From Ricinus communis (lineage: Eukaryota > Streptophyta > Magnoliopsida > Malpighiales > Euphorbiaceae), in assembly GCF_019578655.1 (NCBI RefSeq), contig NC_063262.1:14143582-14207581 (forward strand): 64,000 nt of DNA. The letters are read 5' to 3'. Numbering within the stretch: the first letter of the stretch is position 1; each line of letters begins with the position of its first letter. Positions 1 to 12,036 of this stretch are shown here, piece after piece. Position numbers and translations under genes: made by a program. The notes under the pieces are model-generated. The model made no database searches. It worked only from the letters and a program-made list of their open reading frames with translations, and had not been told where the DNA came from.

Positions 1-1776
1 CCTACCTCTATAAATAGAAAGAGGTAGTCAAGGGTTAGGGTTAACAATCAAGAGCTGGAACTTGCTTGGGTAGTAAGTGATATCGATACTTGAGAAACAT
101 TGAGAAAGAAAATATAGAGAGAAAAATAAGAGAGAGAAGAAAGAATAAGACTGTCGTTCTTGTTTAACAGTATAAGATCCAAGCCACTAAGAAAGAACGA
201 TTCTAGAAAACAAGTCACTGAAAAAAGAATCCTTTTTGAAAACCTATTTCAAAATCGATAGAAGATTTCTCTACGTCAGATCTAGCACCATATTACTACT
301 CGGTCTTCGACTCAACTGTATTCTCATCAGCTAACACTCATAGATCTACCAACTACGATGACAACCTGAGGGTTCCTTCAATCATGGATTCACTATCATC
401 ATAAAATCAGTTCTTTCGTTCCTTTTTTTATCTTCTTTTGATTATTTTTTTTAGAAACATGATTAGGAATTTGATTTATGATCAGTATAATTAGACTAAG
501 GTTTCTTTGAATATTCATGATTATTGGATTTTGAATATGATAATAAGAACTCTAGAATTTTGATATATGATATTTTACCAATTAGGTTTTTGGATCTAAT
601 TAGAAATATGTTATAGGACTAATGGTTAGATCTATGTTTCCATTATGATTAGGTAATTGAATATATTTAATATAATCATGAAAGATTTTCCATTTGTTAA
701 TTTACTGTACTTGGGTTTTTTTAATCAATTTAGGATTTTGATTGTTCAATTGACTTTTGTTGCTTTTATTTTAATGTTTTCATTCTATTTTCTTTTATTC
801 TAATTGATTTTTCTATCCGTGCATGTGGAATTCGACTCTGGGGATGCAAAAATATATTGACAAATTAACGAAAGCTAGCCTGAAATCCTAGAGCCGATCA
901 TCTCAGTGTAGAGCCAATTGGCTCTGTGTTGAGTCGATGGCTCTACACATAGAGTCGATCGGTTGTTCAAGCCCAACCATTATTCTTTTATTTTTTGGAT
1001 GATTTTTTATGTATTCTGATGTTCTGAATAGTTTTTTGATCTTTTCCTTTGCAATTGTAGTTGTAGGCTAGGTTGTAATAATTAGGTTTTACTTTGTGCC
1101 TTTATTTTGTTTATTTTGTTTATTTTATGATTAATTAAATATATGCTATATGATTGATTAATAAAAATGGGCTACATAGACTTAGGGTTAAAACTGGATC
1201 GAACACGAAGATGCTAATCTAATAGGCTAATCAACATAAACTGGGCCTAAAATCCTAATTAGAATTAGAATCACAACGAATGAGCCTTCTCTTAATAAGT
1301 AGTTCATTAGGTCTAAATACTGGAAATCAAAAGCATAACATGTAATTGGACTAGACTATACGAGCCTTTACATATAATTTATTAGTAAATTAGGCTAACA
1401 ACTCCAATATCGGTTGGGTTGAATAAAACTATACTATACTTAGGTGAATTATGTGTGTTATTTTGGTGAGGCCTGTGTATAAATTGCTTGCATTTAGAGT
1501 GAATAATTTGTTAAACAATAAAATTAAAGACTAATATACATAAATAAGGAAGTTGGCTTTCAGATTCACTTATAGACTCTATGGCATAAGCTTCCTTATG
1601 GAATCTGAGAAACGCCACTCATTAGTAAAAGTGTCCTAGTGATTACCCGTGTGGCGACTTCCATCTCCGTGCTAGTCACAGTGATTAGCTAGCGTATTGC
1701 CGATTAGATTAAAAAGTCTTACAGGTTCGTAGTCGTTAAAGACACTTGGGTGCATGGCCTAAATCGCCACCCACGG
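1..1776 (+). mobile_element. 3' part of a Tat/Ogre-like gypsy 5' LTR
   Basis: A long AT-rich non-coding stretch with a TATAAATA box at about 9-16. It runs up to a primer-binding-like site at 1777. Around 890-965 there are several imperfect copies of a short AGAGTCGAT-type motif. I see no ORF of note. The layout (TATA box, long leader, then TGGCGAC) fits the LTR of a Tat/Ogre-type gypsy element whose left end lies outside the window. The matching pol fragment on the same strand is at 35368-36125. The assignment is inferred from layout only; no second LTR copy is in the window to confirm it. Confidence 0.4.
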
Positions 1777-1794
1777 TGGCGACTCCATTAGGGA
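1777..1794 (+). other. Candidate primer-binding site, TGGCGAC type
   Basis: TGGCGACTCCATTAGGGA resembles the TGGCGACTC-type primer sites of Tat/Ogre elements. It lies at the end of the presumed LTR. About 320 bases of leader without genes follow (1795-2115) before the chromovirus LTR begins. Confidence 0.4.
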
Positions 1795-2877
1795 TAAGAG
1801 AAGCTGATTCCAATGTGTTTTTTCTTTAATTTTATTGTTTAACATATTATTCTTGTATCACTACACTTTCATACATTGTACACATTGGTCCCTGTAGCCT
1901 CAATGGTGTTGGCTAGCGGTTCTTTGGTTTCACTCGAATCCTAGAATTGCGACACTGGCTACCATCACTCACAAGTAATGAGTGAATTTCCTTCGTCATA
2001 TTGACCCTTAAGTGGGGAGACGACCCAAGGAAGATCGCTTTTTGCTTGTAGGAGCCTTTTATCCTAACCCAAGACTCAGCCCATGTTAATGACCGTATTA
2101 ATCTCCCTTAGGAACTGTCACTACCCGCTCTGTGGGCCCGTGACCGGCGCTAGAAAATGAGTAGGCTTAATGCCACCAAAACTTGTAGCAAGCCTGACCA
2201 ACCAATAATTCAAATAAAATTCATTCGCATGACTACAACATAACTAAATTAGTCCATCAGCATAACCGTAATACTTCACCCGTAGGTTTAACATGCCAAA
2301 ATAAAATATTAAGTTTTAGAACCACTGCTGCAGAGAGTCTAGATTTTCAAATGATTCGAAATGTTACAACATGCCCGAAGGAGAAGGAAGTTGGGTTGTC
2401 AAAAGAGAAGGACGACAGAGAACCTAGCTGTTACTTAAAAAATTAAAATTGAGACTGTTAATCTCGATAGTGAGTTAAAATCATATAGTCTAAATTAAAA
2501 CAACCATATATATATATAAATTATTTAAATAGTATAGAACATCATAAAATAATAGATATAGGTCATATCATAATTTAAAAATACATAATTTTTAACACAT
2601 ACAGGACGAGTACTTCAGCAGAATCCTAACCCCAATTCTAGCAGCCCTTCGGCTTTCTTATTCCAATAAAACTGGCGCCTAGAGAGCAAAGCTCGTCTAA
2701 GGTCCTTGAGTCCAGTCTGGTCACTTAAATACCGAAACAAACCGGCGCTTAGAGAGCAACGCTCGATTAGGGACCTTTCTCTGGCAAATCAAAATCCTAT
2801 AAGCCTAGAGAGTTGTGCTTCACCAGGGCACATCACTAAAAGTTCCTTTATTACCTGTCTTTGATTTATACTGGTGC

Positions 2878-4395
2878 TGATATCCTTGATATTACACATA
2901 TTTGCATGCTTGATTTTGAGTTGTTTTTAGGGCAAAATATATATTTTTGTATTAGAATCACCCTATTTTAGTTTTCTTTGTGTCTCAGGTGTTTTTCTAG
3001 ATACATCATCAAAGTTAGAGAGAAATCAAACCAAAATCAGGAAGAAACGGACAAATCGAGCGTGTTAGACTATTCAACACGCCCATGCTAAGGAGCACGA
3101 TTAAGGTTAGAGGGTGTGCTGAAATGCCTTACCTATGGCGAGAAGAAGCGATTTACAATACGGTTTTCGAGAGTGACACGGCCTAGGAGCATGCCCGTGC
3201 TGAGCAGCACAACCCAAATCCAAGCCGTGCTGAAGAAGGCCAGATGAACACTTTTAGATCAATACAGCATGGATCCAGACCGTGCTGGTCAGCACGGTCC
3301 AAATCTAGGCCATTTTAGACCGCGAAACCTAATTTAAAAGAAAAGAAAAAGAAAAAAAGGAAGAGAGAGGCAGAAGAGAAGAGAGAGAACTTTAGGGTAT
3401 TCAAGACAGACCTTGAGAGCAGCCTTACAGACGATCAAGAAGAGGAAAACGGAGACGAATTCCACTTCAATATCATCCAGATAGCTGTTCTTGAGGATTG
3501 GTTTGAAGATTCAAAGAAAAAAAAGGAGATCTTAAGCTGTAGATATTAGGTCCAGAGTTATTTAAGAGGGGATAGCATTTCACCATTTGATAAAAGGGTA
3601 TTCATGTTCTTTTCGATTCTTGTTTACTTTGTATTTGATTCTTGTATTAGTTTAATCATGAAAATGTGTAACTAATCGTATTAAAACCATTTGGGTTGTG
3701 ATCTTTAGCCATGCTATGCTTGTTTTGTGCTTAAGTGATTGGATTGTTGATTTAAGATTGTAGTTTTTTATTCAATTATAATAAAATCTATTATTTCTTC
3801 TTCATTGTTGAATCAATTTGAGAACTCTTTTGTAATTGAAAAATTCAATTGAGTTTTGACAACTGCTTGTGTGATTAAGTGATTTGCTTATTAGAGATAA
3901 GTGTAATAGCTTACTGGAATAGGAACTAGACATTCTTATTAGCAGTAATTTAGAGATTAATGCTATTCTAAAATTAATTGTTAGGAAGAGATTCCAACTT
4001 TAGATCTTTAGGATTAGGAACTGGTTAACTCGAGAGAGAGGTCAATTCATTTAAGAAATTATCCACATATCACAATTATAAATCAATCAATTCATAATTT
4101 ATTATTTTTAAGCCGGCTAGGTAAAAGGATCCCCAATTGGGTTGACTCATCTCATTGTCTTTTTCAAACTTTTATTTTCTTTGTTAAAATTTAGTTTTCA
4201 TTTGCATTCTCATTCATCTTTAGTTAATGATCTTCACCACCTTTGATCGGGCTAGATAATAGGAATAGTAGTAGCAGAGCTCGACATTGATACCTGCCAT
4301 AACTAGATTACATTCGATAGGTACACTTGCTTGTAGATTGCTAGTCGTGTTTAGCAAGCCATCAGATGCACACGCGGTCCTAATGCAACCCATCA
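2878..4395 (+). mobile_element. Solo LTR, divergent Athila-like
   Basis: 1518 bp with TGAT...ATCA ends. It has the features of the other Athila-like LTRs here: an opening like TGATATCC..TTGCATGC, a GC-rich block of CAGCACGG-type words (3060-3310), the conserved box GTTAGGAAGAGATTCC near 3980, CTCGAGAG, and the tail ending CCCATCA. The flanking 5-mers are GGTGC (2873-2877) and GGTGG (4396-4400), a target duplication with one mismatch. It interrupts the chromovirus LTR. No internal region is present, so it is a solo LTR. Confidence 0.7.
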
Positions 4396-4554
4396 GGTGG
4401 GATATTCTACTATTGTCTCATCCCGAGAACAATATACATTTAGCATCAATAATATTAAAAGGATGATACTCAAACAATCATAATTCTATTCGATTAATAT
4501 AAAATTCTAAAATTAAATCACATCAGTTGTAACGACATAAATTAATAGTACAAT

Positions 4555-4632
4555 GTTCATAATAATAATAATAATAATAATAGAAATAAAAATAATAATA
4601 ACAATAACAATAATAATAATAAATGTAATGAC

Positions 4633-4676
<44 letters not shown>

Positions 4677-4680
4677 AAAT
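4555..4680. repeat. ATA/TAA microsatellite
   Basis: Runs of AAT/ATA triplets broken by a few AAC and ATG units. The apparent isoleucine-rich ORF across it is an artefact of the repeat. Confidence 0.9.
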
Positions 4681-6446
4681 AAAATTTAATAATACTTATA
4701 TTACTAATAATAACTATAATAATTATTCATCAAAAAGAATTTTATCTAAATCTATATATGACACGTGCAGTAAATTATATGACTTTAACTCACAGTTCTA
4801 TCGAATTTCCGCTAACTACTCTTACTCCTCGGGTGGAGCTGGTTGAATCGACGGATATCTATTCATGAGAATAATTAAGATAATAAGTTAATAAGATATT
4901 TCATAATTTATCCTCGGCGTAGACTCCTAGATTAGACTGCCTAAAGAAATTTCGGTTGATTCCGACTCAGAAATTCTACCAAAAATTCGGCAGAACCTTC
5001 CCAAAATACAGACGTATACCCCCCGTAAAACAGGTCCAAAACCTGGTAAAAACAATTTAAATATTCATTACATATTTATCAGGAGTCTAGTCACGTATAA
5101 CTTCATTGTTTTTCCGAATCTGCAACGTATAACTTCATTGTTTTCCCGAATCTGCAACACACTACAAATTACAATTAATAACAAACAGTCCGACATTATT
5201 ATTTATTTCAAATATTAATTTTCTGATATCTAATTTAATTATTCACAACCATAATTATCATAATACGAAATAATAATTAATCACACTAATTAATTCATAA
5301 TATTTATAATTAAACTATCAATTAATTAAATTAAATTTATTATTTATAATTAACAATTAATAGAGTTATTAATTTCTAATAATTTTTAAATATTTTTCAA
5401 GGTCCAAATAAATTATATTGAGCTAAAAATAAAAGAATGTTGTGCGGGCTCCGAAAATCGGTACAATCAACGGCGTTGAAATTCAAATCCAGTTGCGCCC
5501 GCGAAGCCTAATACGTGAAATACACTAAAATTGCAGCCTAAATCTAGCTGAAAATCGCCAGATCGAGGTGGAAAAAAATCTACTCCGGTGAGGCTTGGAC
5601 GAGTTGAACAAATACTATTCGACAGCGAAGGGGAGCTGTCCTAAGGTTTTGGAAGGTGATGAAGCCGATTCCGAGGTCGATTTGGCCGAAAAACCTTGCA
5701 GCTAGTTGGTTTAGCACCAGCAGCAAGGAGGACAATAACTCCTCCCTCAGAGGTCGATTTTTTTCCAGTGAGAAAAAAGGAGGAGGTTGGCACCGGCAAG
5801 GAGAAAGAAACATGGAAGTGGGGAGGCTGGATGGTGGTGCAGGTGTCTGAAAATGGTGAAAAATAGAGAGAGAGAATGGTGGTGGCGTCGTGGAGAGGAG
5901 GGGAAGAAGAGGGAAAATGTGGGTCTCTTCTTAGGGGTCAAAAGTAAATTTTCACAACAAGAAAAAATATCCATAAAACCGCCCTTTTAACATATAATGC
6001 TACAGTATCCTTAGGCTAAGTGTTTTATTTATTTTTCATTTCCTTTTCATTCATTTTTTTCTCATTAATATATATATATAACTATCACTCTAACCAATAA
6101 ACACTAACTTTAGACTTAGAACAATAAAAATGATTACAAAATAAATTAATAATTAATAATTAATAATTAATATAGATTAAATTCAAGTTTAATAGAAAAG
6201 TAAGTATTTTAAATAAGGCTAATATAAATAAAATTTGACTCACTTATTTAAAATCACAAAAATATATTTAAAATTCACCCAAAATCAATATATTTAGATT
6301 ATTGGAGAATATTAAATTAAATGGTGCTCATATTATTCGGTTGTTAAAATAATTTTTAGATGCTCAATTACTCACGGAAAATAATAATATATAAAATTGC
6401 CCTAAAAAATAATAAAATTAAAATTTAAAAAATTATGGGTGTTACA

Positions 6447-6457
6447 TCCTCCCCCTT
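6447..6457 (-). other. Polypurine tract of the chromovirus
   Basis: On the minus strand AAGGGGGAGGA directly precedes the LTR start TGTAACACCC. This is the expected site of plus-strand priming in reverse transcription. Confidence 0.75.
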
Positions 6458-6499
6458 AAGAAAATTCGTCCTCGAATTTAGAAAGAAATAAGGCTTACC

Positions 6500-7806
6500 T
6501 TAAGGTTGAAACAAATGAGAGTAGGAATCTCTCATCTCTTGTTTGGTCTCCCAAGTACGTTCCTCGGTAGAATGATTCTGCCACAACACCTTAACCATCA
6601 GTATAATCTTAGAGTGAAGTTGGCGAACTTGAATATGCATGATCATGACTGGCTGCTCCTCATAAGTCAAGTCTTCGCTCACTTCCACATACTGAGGTTG
6701 CAACACGTGCGAAGAATCCGAAATATACTTTCTCAATATGGATATATGAAATACCGGATGCACATGCGAGAAATTTAGTGGCAAATCCAACTTATATGTT
6801 ACCTCTCCAATTCTGTCAATAATCTCAAGGGGTCCCATATAACGATGGGTCAACTTGCCTTTCTTACTCAATCGCATCACACCCTGCATAAGAGACACCT
6901 TCAGGAATACATACTCCCCAATACTGAACTCCATGTGCTTTCGCTTCAGATCTGCATAATTCTTCTACCTACTAAAAGATTTTTTCAGTCGCTCGTGGAT
7001 AATAGGAATCTTCTCCGAAGTAATCTGAACCAACTTCGATCCTGCTAACTTTCGTTCACCAACTTCTTCCCAACACATAGGAGATCTGCACTTCCTGCCG
7101 TATAATGCCCCACAAGGTGCCATCTCGATGCTCGCATGATTGATATTATTATAAGCAAACTCAATCAATAGTAGGTACCAATCCCACTAACCACCAAAAT
7201 CCATAACACACATCTGAAGCATATCTTCCAATGTTTGAATTATTCTTTTTGACTGTCCATTAGTCTGAGGGTGGAAAGCTGTGCTGAAGTCCAATCTAGT
7301 ATCAAGCTCTTCTTGTAGCTTTCTCTAAAACTTTGAAGTGAATTGTGGTCCCCTGTTAGACACTATAGAGATAGGAGCACCGTGAAGACTTACAATTCTC
7401 TCCAGATACACCCTTGCATACTTAGCCATAGAATAAGTAGTCTTCACGGATAGAAAGTGCACTGACTTAGTCAATCGATCCCCAATTATCCAGATAGAGT
7501 CATAACCAGCTGAAGTCATAGTAATCCTTTCTCATTTCCACTCCAGTATGGGAAGCGGTTGCAACAATCCTAATGGCTTCTAGTGCTCTAGCTTAACCTG
7601 CTCATACGTCAGACACTTGGAAATAAACTTTGCCACATCCTTTTTATTCATTCCACCAATAAATGCTTTCAAATCATCATACATCTTGGTAGAACCTTGC
7701 TGGACACTGTAAGATGTGCAGTGAGCCTCTTTTAGAATCTCCTTTCTGAGCTTATTTACATCGGGAATACACAGTCTAGTGCCCATCTTGAGAGTACTAT
7801 CTTCAT
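6500..7806 (-). pseudogene. Chromovirus integrase with C-terminal chromodomain, decayed
   Basis: Minus-strand pieces in order: a zinc-finger region (7580-7786), the DDE core (about 7000-7519), and a tail with GPLEIIDRIGEVTYKL and HPVFHISILRKY, followed by a chromodomain ending in EERTWETKQEMRDSY. The chromodomain places it in the Tekay/Del-type chromoviruses, whose integrases use it to target chromatin. The frame is broken by stops and shifts. Two of the three catalytic acids look lost: SNRGPQF where SDRGPQF is usual, and NGQSKR where DGQSER is usual. The last segment (6500-6934) is still open for 144 codons. It is inactive by these changes. Confidence 0.85.
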
Positions 7807-8564
7807 CAATAAAAAAAAATCATTAGCTTGACTCTGCTGCGCTTCTTCCCAAATCTTATGTAATTGTGGGTCCTACTTTGAGCTGATTTAATTCTATCTA
7901 CAAGCACGAATCTAACCTTGAAATATGCCAACAATGCTCCTAATTCTAATACCTCCAATTGTAATCCTTGGGCGTACAGTTCATGGAACTCTTTAGTTAG
8001 AAGTCTTTTCTCTGCGCTGATGTGAGCAAGGCTACCTGTTGACTTCCTACTTAACACATTTGCCACTAAATTTGCTTTACTTGGATGGTAGAGAATGGTA
8101 TAATCAAAATCTTTTAAAAGCTCCAACCATCTTTTTGCCTCATATTCAACTCCTTCTGCTGAAATATATACTTCAAATTCTTGTGATCCGTATATATCTC
8201 ACACGTCTCCTCGTATAGATAATGCCTCCAGCTTTTAAGAGCAAAAATTACTGCTGCCATCTCAAAGGCATGAGTAGGACAACTTTGTTCATGCCTCTTC
8301 AACTGCCTGGATGGATAAGCCACTACCTTAACATGCTGCATCAAAACACAACATAAACCCACTCTGAAAGCGTCACAATACACTGTGAAACCACCAGTTC
8401 CAGATGGTAAGGTCAACACTAGAGCTAAAGCTAAACAATCTTTCAGCCTCTGGAAGCTCCTTTCACACACATTAGTCCACTAGAATCTGACATTCTTTTG
8501 AGTCAGCCTAGTTAAAGGTGCTGCTATTCTTGAAAAGTCTTGCACGAATCGGCAATAGTAGCCT
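7806..8564 (-). pseudogene. Chromovirus RT end and RNase H, decayed
   Basis: Minus-strand translation gives FVQDFSRIAAPLTRLTQK at the RT end, then the RNase H block with VYCDA, AYPSRQLKRHE and YTDHKNLKYIFQQ, then LEGSK-like and FDYTILYHPSKANLVANVLSR. These are standard landmarks of gypsy RNase H and its connection to integrase. Stops interrupt it (for example before WTNVCERSF). It is cut at the assembly gap; the RT part upstream reappears at 13667. Confidence 0.85.
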
Positions 8565-9064
8565 NNNNNNNNNNNNNNNNNNNNNNNNNNNNNNNNNNNN
8601 NNNNNNNNNNNNNNNNNNNNNNNNNNNNNNNNNNNNNNNNNNNNNNNNNNNNNNNNNNNNNNNNNNNNNNNNNNNNNNNNNNNNNNNNNNNNNNNNNNNN
8701 NNNNNNNNNNNNNNNNNNNNNNNNNNNNNNNNNNNNNNNNNNNNNNNNNNNNNNNNNNNNNNNNNNNNNNNNNNNNNNNNNNNNNNNNNNNNNNNNNNNN
8801 NNNNNNNNNNNNNNNNNNNNNNNNNNNNNNNNNNNNNNNNNNNNNNNNNNNNNNNNNNNNNNNNNNNNNNNNNNNNNNNNNNNNNNNNNNNNNNNNNNNN
8901 NNNNNNNNNNNNNNNNNNNNNNNNNNNNNNNNNNNNNNNNNNNNNNNNNNNNNNNNNNNNNNNNNNNNNNNNNNNNNNNNNNNNNNNNNNNNNNNNNNNN
9001 NNNNNNNNNNNNNNNNNNNNNNNNNNNNNNNNNNNNNNNNNNNNNNNNNNNNNNNNNNNNNNNN
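8565..9064. other. Assembly gap of 500 N
   Basis: Exactly 500 N, which suggests a nominal size. To the left is chromovirus RT (minus strand), to the right the middle of an ATHILA-type ORF (plus strand). Both halves are missing sequence here, so the true gap is probably several kb (see findings). All ORFs spanning it are meaningless. Confidence 0.98.
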
Positions 9065-10030
9065 ATGTCTCTACATCCACCCAATTTCATATGACGCCAT
9101 GTGGGACCTACTGGTATCGAGGCCTAAACATACTACCCAAGGTGTATAAGGCATCTAGCCTACCGGACCATCTCCGCTACATTCATACCCTACTAGCTTA
9201 CACCATTACAGTCGAGGACATTAAGGCCACACAGATCGATGTCTTTATTCTCCGGGCTATGAAACACTAAGAAGCTAGATTTGGGAAATTTATTCGGCTC
9301 GCCAAGTCCGCTCATTTATAATAGACGCCCGGAAGAAGATGCATTATTGTTTCACCAGATGTGACTAGGTTAGCTAAGAGACTGATGTATTGGACGACCG
9401 TCCGCTCTGAGCTTTCAAATATCAGTGACATGACACCACTAGGGATCGGACAGATGATCAACATGCGATGATCACGGCCACTAGACATCCACATGGTATT
9501 GAATATAGGCTCGTGAGCACAATAGTCAAGGAAGCTAGAGAGGCAATGTACAGAGGAGCCCAACATCCGCTTCACGGGATTCCTGGATGTTAGGATTCCT
9601 AACCTAGCTGTAGTCTTTATGCCCTCATCCTGGAGCCTCATCCTCTCATTCGGCAGAGCCATCGAAAGCATGCAGATTGCCTCGCCGACCGCTCAGATCG
9701 AGTCTCATGATCTACAGCAGCTAGCAGATAATCGAGTTTGTGCGGTTTCAAGAAGAAACGGCGTACAACAAGGGCTTGAACAAGACACTTCAACAATTCC
9801 CGAGTGGTTTAGAAAGACAGGCCACCCGCATGTGACTTCATAGTAGTGCGATTCAAAAGATGGCAGAGGCTGGAGCACAAAATCAGCGGCTCATTGATGA
9901 TATGGAGTTCAATTTGGCAACATGCTTCACGAACCCTGATCCACCACCTCCACCTCCCTCAGCAAATTTCCCTGCCCCCCAACTTCCAGCAGATCCAACC
10001 AGTGAGGATACACCGTCAGCAGACTCCTAG
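9065..10030 (+). pseudogene. ATHILA ORF-1-like gene of element C, 3' part
   Basis: The DNA closely follows the ORF-1 region of elements A and B: MWDLLVS-like, KASSLPDHLRYIHTLLAYT, then the segments equivalent to KKMHCCF, TRLAKRL, GIRQMI, ATRHPHGIEYRL, ending near a proline-rich tail with DPPPPPPS. Many small frameshifts and stops break it. The family (ATHILA ORF-1, Pfam PF03078) sits in the env position of Athila retrotransposons and its function is unknown. The 5' part lies in or beyond the gap. Confidence 0.75.
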
Positions 10031-11389
10031 CAAAAGAAAAGAAAATTTGTGATATTTTCCTCTTTCCTTTTTCTTTATTTATTTTTTTTATTTTTTTATT
10101 TATCTTTCAATTTATTATCTCCTTTTACTTTCTTGCTTGTAGCTTGCTTAATTTTATGTTATGACCTTGCACTTGTTTGTTTATGTTAAGTAGAACACTA
10201 TGCCTTTTTAATTAAAAAAAAAAGAAAAAAAACACATGATCTTCCATAAACATAATGTGTGAATCATATGCTTTCTCAGTCTTCATCTCTCTAACACTGT
10301 GGACAGTGTTATATTAAAATGTGGGGTAGGTACCTACCAATGTTGTGCCTATCTTGAGTTTTGTTTTAATTAAGTAGTTGATGACTTGTTCTCCTTTGAA
10401 TGGATTCCCTTATAGCTTTTATCGAACCTTGTTTGGAAGAAGGCAATGAATAAATCTCTTAACTACAATCCAGCCAGGTAAAATTGGTATTTTTCCTTAA
10501 TTCTTCCATATTACTTTATCTTAGATATAGAACACTGTTAATATTGCTACTTATTATTGTGATTGACTATTTAAACTTTGGGTTGAGAATTCATGCAATT
10601 TTAAACTACTCAAATGGTGAGATTTTGAGCTAATTGGTGCATCACTATTATGCTCCCTTTTCTTTCATTAGTGAGCATTTTACAGAATCTCTGTTTCTAG
10701 AACTTGCTTTACGATGTCTTTTGAGATTACATAAATTGTCAATAATCGTGAGATGATTTGGGCACTTAGGATTTACAAAATTTGGCCAAAAAGCCTTTCC
10801 TAACCCTATTTTTTTTTTCTTAGTGAACCAATTTTGAGCCTTAGCCTTTCCTTTCGTGACAATAATAACAATGACACTCATTTTATCACTTCTATTCATT
10901 TGACCATTCTTTCCACCATTGTTGCTGGAAATTATGTAAGTTATGCTGCATTTTACTTTGGATCAATCTGCATTCATATATTTCACTAAGTTGCTAGATT
11001 TTTCATAGATGCCCCCTTCAATTATTGTATGTGTCAATAACCAACAACTCCTACATACGCTGTTGTAATATATATATACATAGTATATACGTATATATAT
11101 ACGTATATACGTATATATATATATATATATAAGAGGAAAAGAAGGAGAAAGTATTAATTTAGTTCATTTCGAGCATCATCTTATTTTTAGAGCAACTTAG
11201 TATTCATTTTGGCACGACTTGATCCTTCGCTACTTTCTTGCATTACTTGCTTAACTTCCAAAGAACTCATAGCCTACTTTCCATATTTATACGTACCTTA
11301 CCTTAACCCCATTACAACCCGGCTCAAGACCCTTTGATCATGATTATTGATTATTTCGTAGTAGTGGAGATTGAATCCATAAGCAAGCC

Positions 11390-11445
<56 letters not shown>

Positions 11446-12036
11446 AGGAAAAGAAGGAGAAAGTATTAATTTAGTTCATTTCGAGCATCATCTTATTTTT
11501 AGAGCAACTTAGTATTCATTTTGGCACAAAGACTTGATCCTTCGTTACTTTCTTGCATTACTTGCTTAACTTCCAAAGAACTTGTAGCCTACTTTCCATA
11601 TTTATACGTACTACCGTAACCCCATTACAACCCCGGCTCAAGACCCTTTGATCATGATTATTGATTTTTCGTAGTAGTGGAGATTGAATCCATAAGCAAG
11701 CCTATGGTAAGCACTTTTCCAGATTTTCGCGTTGAGAGCTTTGCGATCTTCTTTCACCTATATACACTTGTATGTTTTGAGTGACATCTTGTGAGGCATG
11801 GTTCTCAATTTCTCAATTTAGATGGTTTATCATTTTAACTTTAGCAACTTTATTAAGTTTGTTCTCTCTCTTAAGGATTTAGTGATTTGGGGATTTTGGG
11901 AAAAATCATTATGGAGTTTTGAAATTTGTTTTGAGCTAACCTCCTGCAATGCATTTGATTGAGTTATTTGGTATCTGCTTGAGGAGTGAGTTGTAAATTG
12001 CTTGAGGACAAGCAAAAGTTTAAGTATGGGGTAATT
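10031..12036 (+). mobile_element. 3' untranslated region of element C
   Basis: Non-coding stretch between the ORF-1-like gene and the 3' LTR. It holds the internal hairpin AACACTGTGGACAGTGTT with a G-rich tract (10293-10330), TA-rich microsatellites, a tandem duplication (11131-11704), the terminal hairpin (11998-12015) and the polypurine tract AAGTATGGGGTAATT (12022-12036). Confidence 0.7.
11131..11704. repeat. Tandem duplication, period 312 bp, in element C
   Basis: A block of about 261 bp starting AAGAGGAAAAGAAGG occurs at 11131-11391 and again at 11443-11704, nearly identical, separated by a (TA)n run. A second (TA)n run (11069-11130) precedes the first copy. Unequal exchange between the TA runs is the simple explanation. 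Confidence 0.9.

Larger units (their letters stand above)
2116..6446 (-). mobile_element. 3' LTR of a Tekay/Del-type chromovirus
   Basis: Read on the minus strand it starts TGTAACACCC at 6446, next to the polypurine tract, and ends GTAGTGACA at 2116. That gives TG...CA ends and short imperfect terminal repeats. Without the solo LTR nested at 2878-4395 and one 5-bp target copy it is about 2.8 kb, a usual size for Tekay LTRs. The GGCAGAACCT-like stretch near 4990 and the GGGCCCGTGACCGGCGC stretch near 2140 are typical of such LTRs. The ORFs seen at 5580-5990 lie within LTR sequence and look fortuitous. The matching 5' LTR was not found in the window. Confidence 0.65.

Noticed and set aside
4553..4846. 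97-codon frame rich in isoleucine
   Set aside because: It is the translation of the ATA/TAA microsatellite.
5580..5990. Overlapping frames of 60-77 codons on both strands
   Set aside because: They lie in the chromovirus LTR and show no conserved motif; low-complexity Arg/Gly and Pro/Leu composition.
8508..9270. Long frames of 184-250 codons on both strands
   Set aside because: They run through the N gap and are mostly X.
11060..11445. CRISPR-like array
   Set aside because: The repeats are TA microsatellites and one tandem duplication; no regular repeat-spacer pattern, and the genome is plant nuclear.
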